Positions 56,501 to 64,000 of a stretch of 64,000 nucleotides of DNA are shown one piece after another. Position 1 is the stretch's first letter. Each line of letters begins with the position of its first letter. The position numbers and the translations under genes are program-made. The notes beneath the pieces were generated by a model that had not been told where the DNA came from, made no database searches, and saw only the letters and a program-made list of their open reading frames with translations. The stretch is from Sarcocystis neurona (taxonomy: Eukaryota > Apicomplexa > Conoidasida > Eucoccidiorida > Sarcocystidae). The stretch is taken from assembly GCA_000727475.1 (NCBI GenBank), contig KL647296.1, positions 1,859,029 through 1,923,028 of the forward strand, given 5' to 3'.

Positions 56501-58003
56501 GCTACACTGTTTGCCGGCACACGAACATTCACGGCATACGGTACTTACTACACACACGAGACGTATTTTCATGGGGAACATACGCCGGCCTGAGTATGAC
56601 TGTGGATGCCCGTATGGCTTCTGAACGTAGTACGGCTTTCAACGTGTTGCCTGTTTGCTAGCAGACAAATAGAATCTTAGTTTTGATGTCTGGTACATAT
56701 CCAGCGGGAGATACACAGACGCTGGGCGTCTGCAGCGTCGCAGGGTGAGTGTGCACCGCGTGGCGGAACCGCGCGTGTGTAGTAGCGGCACTGTGTGGGC
56801 TGTCAGGGAAGTTAGTGACGCTGTCTCTTTTGAGTTCCCTCCCAACTGTTTCCTTACCAGCAACTTTTCCGACTGCCGTTTGCCTTTTTTCCCACTTTCG
56901 ACTCATTTGCAGCCGAAAGCGAGTACGTGTGCGCCCGCATCTATTAACGTTGCGTGTCCTTAAAGGGCACTTGGTCCGTTTTCGTTGACGCGCGACTGTG
57001 TGCCTTGATTTCTTGGAACTCTTATCTTCTAGCACACTCTCCAAGCAGGTGAAATATCTGGAAGGACCGCGTTCACTTCACGGATTTCTGTGAGTGTGTG
57101 TGTGTGTACCTGTGTGCAGCCAGGAGACCACACGAAGCAGCACACACTAACACGCCTCGCCGTCTCACCTGCTTTTCCTCCGTTCCACGTCTTTGCCATC
57201 TTTCGACTTTCCTCCTGTTTCGCTTCACATCCTCTCGTTTCTATTAGGCCTCTTTGTCCCTATTTCCCCGGTCATTTTAAGAAGCAGACACTGAAAACGC
57301 AAACTTGGAGCATCTGGAGCTGCAGGTACACAGTCTACCGCCAACACAGTCAGTAGAACGGCGGAAGAACGTAACGCGTGTGACTGACACCAGCTGCCGA
57401 CCCCTACATGAGTAGATAAATAGAGTTGTGTGACGTATCCTTTAGTGACTCGGGTGACGATGAGCCATTCTGTTACCGGCGACAACACACCTGCTGCCGT
57501 ATTTCCATCGTGCTGCCGGTGTTGGTGAACCAGTCGGCGAGTGTTCAGACGTAGTTTTCGTATTCTCCATACTCGCCTGTGTACCGCGTGCACTGCGGCT
57601 CCTTGTGGAGTCTCTTCCATCTCTCCCCTCCACACTTCTTGCAAATACTCATCTGACAGAGGCTCCCTTTCAACCATGTGTATCTTGCGCAGTCAGCGAT
57701 AGTGGTGCACCCAGCGCAGCCGTAGGTGCGACCACTTCTCTAAATAGTTCGCTTTGTTCGCCCACTCTCACCGTCCTTGGCATCTCCGACACCCTGAATC
57801 CGGCCTCACTATAGCCTTTAGAAGTGCATGTGTGCCACTACATAAATCCGCACCAGTTTCTCCTGATGTCCACGGAGTTAAGTACGTTCTCGTAAAAGTC
57901 CCGAGTTTCTGGCTCTATTGCTCCCTTGCACAGTCACGCACTTCAACTGAACGGACCTAACCTCCTTTTCTTTCCCGCCGGCCGTGGTTTTGCTGCATTC
58001 AAG
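53523..58003. other. Divergent intergenic region between CHERP-like gene and fabZ
   Basis: Should hold both promoters if the annotated starts are correct. Almost no simple repeats between 54 and 58 kb and no recognisable protein. A minus-strand open frame at 57225-57677 (starting MVEREPLSDEYLQEVWRGEM) is the most protein-like piece, with low support. Confidence 0.5.
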
Positions 58004-58796
58004 ATGCCTTCGTTGTTCGCTGTCCTCTTCTTGGGCCTTGCGCTCCTGTTTTGCGCCCGGGCCTACCCTGTAGTGTCGTTCACACCTTCTTCTTTCATTA
58101 GGACTAGCGCCTTGTCTCCTTCGCTGTCCCTGTCTCCTGTCTCTGCTCTCTGTCAACGTGCTGCCGGTACGCCTACCTCTTCACGCTCTGCAACTTCTTG
58201 TGCTCCTTTTAATTCGTACACAGATGCTGCGGCTTCTGCTCGCCTTCCAGCTACATCCGCAGTATCTGCTGCCGGTTCTGCAGCGTCCTCCAGTGGACCG
58301 GTTAATATTGAACCTCACGCTCCTTCTGCCGCAGCACCATCTCTCAGCTTTTCAAACCGACGCAGCTTCCACTCTTCCGCCGATCCCACTCTTTCAGTGG
58401 GCAGCCCCTCCTCGCTTCACTCAAGTACCACAGCAGCAGACACATGGAGAGACGCAGGCGAGATCTCCTCCCTAACTAGCAGCACAGCCACTCCTGTATA
58501 TGACATCGAAAAAATTCGGCAGATCCTTCCGCACCGTTTTCCCTTCCTGCTGGTAGACAAAGTGCTTTCCTTTGAGGCGGGCAAACGCGCGGTAGGCGTG
58601 AAACAAGTCACAGCAAACGAAGACCAGTTCAACGGCCACTTCCCCAGCAGATCTATACTTCCGGGAGTGCTGCAGGTAGAAGCTCTCGCACAACTCGCTG
58701 GCATCATCGCGCTGCAGCCCCCCATCAGCGACGGCAAAGGAGATTTCTTCTTTGCGGGCGTTAATGGCGTCAGATGGAAGAAGCCGGTCGTCCCAG
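58004..58796 (+). CDS. fabZ: fabZ exon 1 (leader and most of hot-dog domain)
   Basis: 264 codons plus one base. It ends at GTCCCAG|GTACGA in the middle of the 'PVVPGD' motif. If the intron is not removed, the frame meets a stop after 13 more codons (ending LLQVEYI), which would delete the last beta strands. Confidence 0.95.
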
Positions 58797-60561
58797 GTAC
58801 GATGAGAAACTTGCTTCTACAGGTGGAATATATATAGGGAGGGACGTGCAAGCATTATTATTCTCTATAAGGACAAGTGTGTGTGTTGGGGGTTACGCGT
58901 GCGACATTTTCTTCCCCATATACAGTGGACCTACATGTAAAAGGATGTGTCTGTTCGATCTCATAAAGCAACTTTTACTAAAAACATACGAGTACGCTTG
59001 CGTGTGCTAGTCACAAGCATGTAGGGCAGGCGACATACCTGTATGCTCGCTACACAGTAGTCGTCACCTACCTACTTCACTGGTGCGCCTCTACTCTGAG
59101 GATAGTAGACCCGCAAAAAAGATCTGTATTTTTACAACTCTCGGACAGAAGCCAATACATTCTCTTTTCTGCGTAAGTAGTTGTCAGCGCTGAATGTCGG
59201 CACTGAAACCTCCACCTGTACAACTAGTACCCAGTTGCCACACATAGCATGCATCCCACCGTGTGAAATCATGTTAGATATCTGAGCAGCGATAAATCTC
59301 TGTGTTACCTTCGTAGAAAATTCGCAAAAAGATTTCACCCTTAAGCATGGGGAGTGTCCTGGTAAAATGATTGTGACCAGTACACGTGAAAAACTGCTGC
59401 TGTGCTCGGATTTTCTGTGCATGCAAGTACTGATTCCTCATATCTGCGTCAAGCTCTGACCAGGCGCCCCACGCGCGTGCGTGTGTAGTTCTCGTTCCAG
59501 CGGCTTCGTCCCACATTCACCTGTTTCGAAGTCTCTGATACTGGACAGGTGCAAGGGTGCACAGCATAGCACCTGCAGTCATTAGTGTCCACAGCGGCTC
59601 GTTCGTGGATCTCTGTTCAGCGACGATCATGCATTTATTGACAGGGTATACTTGCACACACATGTCCCCACCAACCACCCCTCTACGTCATGTTCAAGGG
59701 GATCTTGGTAAGCGCACTCGTGTGCTCTGTGTAGTCTCGACGTCAGCCACCCGCACTTATAGATACTCGAATTAAGGTGCAGTGCGCAGGTCAACAGGTG
59801 TGCACGTGACTGACACGACTGATCTATGTGCAGGTTCGTAGGATTGCAGGTTTGGGGTATGTATGTGCAAAGGCGCGGCCAGCCCTGTAACAAAGCGATT
59901 GTCTCGAATACTTCTGAGGCGCACGAAGAAGGAGTAGGGCGTGAACGGGGGGAATACGTTGCAACTGTGTCCGACCTTCCCGTCGTCTCAGCTTGTGGCT
60001 CTGCAGAAGGTCGGACGGTTACGTACAAATAATCGTGCACTGATGTCTGCAGTTATGCATGCCTTTATATGTATGCGCACAAGTGTATTACGGCCATAAC
60101 CCCCAGCACAGAGGAAAATGCAGATATACATATATATATCTATGCATGTAAATATGTTAGGGCGCGGATTGTGAGGTACACTGCCACACTGTGGTGGCGG
60201 ACTGGCGCATTTTCCAATCTGAACATCACGACGGAGGAGCCCTGTCTTGAAGATTTATAGGTGAAAGTAGTCAAAAGGAGAAAGCGGGACGGAACTGAAG
60301 CGGAGCGACTGCCTCTGCCGTATTCAAGTATGTGGCTAGCTTCCAGAGTCAGTACATGTGACGTATGGATAGTTGTGTGGAAAATCTCTTTTGTCTGCCC
60401 CTCTCGTGTGTCTCGCAGGAGACTCACTGGTGATGCAGGTGGAGTTGACCACGTGGAAGGAGAAACTTGGCATCGCTAAGGCTAAGGGGAAAGCCTACGT
60501 GGACGGCAAGCCCGCAGTGGAAGTAGAAGAAATGATCTTTGCGCTAGTGCGCCCAAGTTAA
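58004..60561 (+). CDS. fabZ: Beta-hydroxyacyl-ACP dehydratase FabZ, apicoplast-targeted, two exons
   Basis: 311 residues from exons 58004-58796 and 60419-60561. FabZ removes water from (3R)-hydroxyacyl-ACP in type II fatty-acid synthesis, which apicomplexans run in the apicoplast. ATG 58004 opens a signal peptide (MPSLFAVLFLGLALLFCARA), then about 145 Ser/Ala/Thr-rich residues, a classic bipartite leader. The hot-dog domain starts near residue 165 (VYDIEKIRQILPHRFPFLLV). The catalytic His (H212 in FNGHFP) and Glu (E226 in LQVEALAQLAG) are 14 apart, as in E. coli and Plasmodium FabZ. An in-frame ATG at 57926 would mask the signal peptide, so 58004 is preferred. The gene is complete and divergent from the CHERP-like gene. 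Confidence 0.95.
58797..60418 (+). other. fabZ: fabZ intron (1,622 bp)
   Basis: GT-AG intron: donor GTACGA, acceptor CCTCTCGTGTGTCTCGCAG. No convincing second gene lies inside. Unlike the introns of the two minus-strand genes it has almost no simple repeats; only a short TATATATATC run occurs at 60127-60140. Confidence 0.9.
60419..60561 (+). CDS. fabZ: fabZ exon 2 (C-terminal strands and stop)
   Basis: It completes the split Gly codon and reads DSLVMQVELTTWKEKLGIAK, then GKAYVDGKPAVEVEEMIFAL, VRPS and TAA. 'A.V(D)GK.AVE.E..FAL' is the standard FabZ C terminus. Confidence 0.95.
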
Positions 60562-60786
60562 AGCTGCACACCGCGTCGACCTCATTTGCTGGACTTTGTT
60601 GAAGACCAGATTCCTCCTTCTCCGCGCTCGTGTCGCTCTCTATTAGTGGCGAGACCTTCTGGTGACTGGCGTCCCTCCTACTACTATCACAAATGTCTGC
60701 ACCACTGGACTTTTATGAAAAGCGCTCAAGCTACAGTTTATGAAAAGGCTGCGACTCGCAATCAGTACCAGCTCTTATCCGATATG

Positions 60787-60836
60787 TGTAGGCTTGGACG
60801 TGTATACGTACACACGTATACGCGTCCAAGCCTACA
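60787..60836 (+). promoter_or_regulatory. 23-bp inverted repeat with 4-nt loop, 3' of fabZ
   Basis: Arms 60787-60809 and 60814-60836 (TGTAGGCTTGGACG...CGTCCAAGCCTACA) match at 22 of 23 positions around the loop ACAC. In a plus-strand RNA the one mismatch is a G-U pair, so a full 23-bp stem can form 226 nt after the fabZ stop codon, plausibly in the 3' UTR or at the transcript end. Confidence 0.85.
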
Positions 60837-63660
60837 TATATAGTATGCATATGGATGTACAGATAAACATATACGGAGAACTGAAATGCTGAACAATCAA
60901 AGCATCCGGATCCACGTGGCCTCCCTTGCTTCGCTTGCCGAGTCAGGCTACGAGACTTCCAATTGAAGGATCCCCGTAGACACTGAAGCACGCGAGGGCG
61001 CCCCATCCTCATCAGGTTTCCCTATCATAATTATACGGCCTCCTTCTTACCTGCAAAGTGACGAGGTGGCTTTGACAGCCTCCCAAACTGCATATTACGA
61101 TATTTCTTATTTCGCGCTTCTCTCCTCACATGTTGTGCTAAGCAGTCGAGACACACCTTGCGACGTGGCCATAAATAAGGAAGAGTAGACCGGAAAGGGA
61201 AGTTTGCAAGTGTACTAAGGAAGACGTGAGGCCGCAGTCAAACCAGTTTCGCAGAAGTCTGCGCCCTCGCATTTCATAACTTACGGGGAACTCTTTGAGC
61301 ACGCAGACGTGCACGGGGCCAACGAACAAGCACCCGCATAACACTGACATAACTACGTTGAGGACGTGCGTGATCACGTTAAACGTTCTGCTTGCCATCA
61401 TAGCCCCTTGTCTGAAAAAAGGTCGAACCGTCTAACGCGTGGTTGTGGATTTTCATGTCGTACGCGTAAAACGAGTTCGTGTGCCTGCGCGTAATAGTCG
61501 TGCAAGTTTAGTCCGAGCTGTACACGCGTTCAAATGTCCCTATGTGTGTGCTCGCCTTCGCACGTAGAAATGTGTATCCGTATTTATGCCATCGGAAGAT
61601 GCACACGTTGTTAAACTGCGACTGCGTGTAGGACTGCAGATATTAAGAGTGTGCTTGCAACTGCTTGGGCTCGTGTAGTTGTTGTTTATATGCTTCCACG
61701 GTACAGTTTAATAGAGCGATTAACGCTTGTATGATGTCTCTTGTTACGGTGCCTGCGAAATATGGGCCTACGTCAAGAGCTCCACTGAAGGGCATTCGCA
61801 GAGAATAAAGTGAGCGCTTGATGCACTACATATGACGTGTGGTTGCACCTGCGTGTTCTGAGTGTGTAAACATATACGGCATCGAGCCGTCTATGCGGTT
61901 GGTGTGCAGGTGACTGTACGCTGGAACACAGTCGGTGTCGCGCCTAGAATGTGGACGCATATCGGCGACTGTGCGTGTCACCACACCGAACTACAACGGT
62001 GTGTTTCTTTGTGACGTCTTGTCTACCTCTAAACAAGCGTCAAGCAGAAAGGACAACTAAGTACTAGACTTTACCGGGCGTAATTGCAGGAGTTCATAAG
62101 GTGCTGGATTCAATACCACGAAGTATGTATCCCTCAGTGAACAATCACGCTCAATATTTGCATTACCTCGAGCCTTTTACACGAAGCTTCGCCAGTGCAA
62201 GGGACATCAGCTACATGGGAACATGGCCGTCAGTTAAAGCGGCAAAGGCAACTTGATGTCTGTGTACAAGTCCGTACCATTTGCCTGAATTCGCAATTTA
62301 TATATATATATATATATTTACGTAAACGTGTGTCCAGTAATACATATGCGATGCACGCAGGGATGCTTTGAAATCTCACTGGCGCAAGTTTCGCCGCGGC
62401 GGCTACTTGACGGAAGTGATTCCAGTGAGGCCGTACGTATATTTCCTCAACTTGCCGCAACTGCGGAAGACATCGTCAGAAAGTGAGCACTTCTGTGCAC
62501 TCTTATGTGTATATCTATATTCACGGGTGTTTTCTATACGCTGCTGCCAGACTTGCACTTGTGCGCAGTAGATGTTTTCTCTGGCGAAAAGTACGTGTGC
62601 TACCTGCAAGTGTTTCTGCGCTGGTGGTGTCAGTCGCATGATCAGCAACGTATGTGTGAGGTAACGGAAGACGTCTTACTCGATGGAACTGCTGTCTGAG
62701 CAGCTTTAAAACACCAATGATCGTGTGAGTCTCCGGATCAGGGGATGCCTTGAACACGAATGTGTGAATGGCCGATACGTAGGTTATAAGGTAGTGTGCG
62801 TGAGCAACGCATACGCAGCACCAGCCTGCGTAAACGTGCAGGTGAAACTTTCCAAATCATGGTTACCATAGACTCCACAAGTTTGTATTGCTGGTAAAAA
62901 TCTGGCCCTATGTGCTCTTTTAAAGTCATCTGAGAGTCGTAGCACATTTTGACAGGCGCTTCCTACGTCGTAAGCACCACCTTGGTGTCCAAGGGCACAG
63001 TACCGCTGTCTAACCTCTAAGGCGTGCTCGTCGACAGGCGCCAAGTCATCCGGCCTACGGAAAAGAAATCTCGTGTAGCTCGTAACAGAAGTCCTCAGTT
63101 GATCAGAGAATTGCGCAGGTCATTTCGGCGGTATGAGGTAATGCTGCCGGCCTGTCGGTGAGAGAGTCCAGCTTACGTGTCGTCGAAAGAGTCGATCATT
63201 TGCCTACTCTGTCAGCGCTTCTTCACATGATCGGCCCGTTTTATCGAGTGCCAACCCACCTAAAGTAATTTAGTTCCGCGTCTGGTCAAGGAAGCAGATT
63301 TGTGTACACTCACAAATGCCGCAGGTAGTGCACGTCTTTACAGCGTAAAAAAGACAAGACGAACCTCCGTAGCGCTCCGAGAGACGCCGCTCTATTTCTG
63401 CTATATCTGAGAAGAGCATGTCAGTTCGACCCTTCGTTCGGCAGTGACTTTTAGCTCACAGTTAGGCGAAAACGGTGAACCGAAGTCTTTGTCAGTGGCG
63501 GCTGCCCACCGAAAACCGTCAAAAACGGAAAAAAAGAATACCAAAGAAGCCGACACCGTCTTCATCCTTTGTGTCTACAAGAGTCTTCTTTCTGCTGGAA
63601 TTTGGTATGCGACAAGCAGAGCGTTTTCCGCCGATGTTATCGCTTTGCTCGGAAGTGACA

Positions 63661-63686
63661 CACAAGTCTTGAATTCAAGACTTGTG
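63661..63686. repeat. 26-bp perfect palindrome
   Basis: CACAAGTCTTGAA followed directly by TTCAAGACTTGTG, centred on an EcoRI site, without a loop. It lies inside a small open frame at 63444-63704 that I do not consider established. Confidence 0.9.
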
Positions 63687-64000
63687 GGCTTCGAAAGCAG
63701 CTAAAGTGTGGCTGCTGCCGTGGCCTTTCGGATACACTAAATGGGGTATGTCTGAATAGCTGCTGCTCGAGGTCAGTACGTTTTATTTGCCTGAGTGATT
63801 ATTGTGGATTTGGACGGAGAGGCCCTGTAGAGATTGGTGAAGTGCGGCATATTATCTCGGGTAACGTAGAACTCCGAGAGGTGCCTTGTGTGCGTGTGTG
63901 TGCGGGGGTGGGGATGTACACCGCAGATGGTTGTTAGCACGCCACTCTGTCGATCGTTTGACAGTCGCGGTTCGTTTCAAGAAGAAACTGAAGTACGCAT

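Larger units (their letters stand above)
60562..64000. other. Region downstream of fabZ, no gene assigned
   Basis: Repeat-poor apart from a TA run at 62303-62317. Short open frames (for example 62784-63044 minus and 63444-63704 plus) are isolated and show no recognisable motifs. Two strong palindromes are listed separately. Confidence 0.5.

Noticed and set aside
57225..57677. 150-codon minus-strand frame upstream of fabZ
   Set aside because: Some protein-like composition at its start, but no family likeness, no splice context, and it lies in the presumed divergent promoter region.
1..64000. Mobile elements, tRNA or rRNA genes
   Set aside because: No transposase, reverse transcriptase, terminal repeats, tRNA cloverleaf or rRNA motif was seen on either strand.

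Overview
The window looks like nuclear DNA of a coccidian apicomplexan of the Eimeria/Cyclospora kind. Three things point there. An intron-split FabZ carries a signal peptide plus a Ser/Ala-rich leader, as apicoplast proteins do. The coding exons are full of CAG-encoded Gln/Ala/Ser runs. Repeat-dense and repeat-poor blocks alternate. I cannot tell the genera apart from sequence alone.

Three protein genes can be supported. (1) Minus strand, about 19.75 kb down to 1.34 kb: a long low-complexity nuclear-type protein in at least 11 exons. Its conserved parts (a coiled 'EIRR-YDWQAGGLEASYFLSKL' module, a C-terminal 'NPLVKKKMQLVEKWKRSQ' block) resemble FNBP4-type WW-domain proteins, although I found no WW domain. 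(2) Minus strand, 53.50 kb down to 28.89 kb: a CHERP-like spliceosome-associated protein in about 15 exons, with a Q/A-rich head, SURP, CID, RS stretch, Gly-rich segment and the C-terminal 'DDPFEIFRR' signature. (3) Plus strand, 58.00-60.56 kb: fabZ in two exons, complete, head-to-head with the CHERP-like gene. In genes 1 and 2 most exons were chained by consensus splice sites with matching codon phase. Exons or joins that could not be fixed this way are marked.

Layout: 1-1.3 kb, 3' flank; 1.3-19.8 kb, FNBP4-like gene with repeat-rich introns; 19.8-28.9 kb, intergenic, with one candidate upstream exon (24.8-25.1 kb) and one plus-strand ORF (21.6-22.0 kb); 28.9-53.5 kb, CHERP-like gene with introns built of alternating purine-pyrimidine DNA, TA runs, GATA runs, CAG minisatellites and 66-69 bp minisatellites, plus an N gap (48,813-49,414) inside its second exon; 53.5-58.0 kb, repeat-poor divergent intergenic region; 58.0-60.6 kb, fabZ; 60.6-64 kb, repeat-poor DNA with two strong palindromes.

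The two minus-strand genes are both of the nuclear, mRNA-processing type, while fabZ belongs to apicoplast type II fatty-acid synthesis. There is no sign of an operon or a dedicated defence, mobile or secretion system. The unusual signals are structural: greatly expanded introns, a possible 9-nt microexon, two apparent single-base frameshifts at G runs, and several long inverted repeats.
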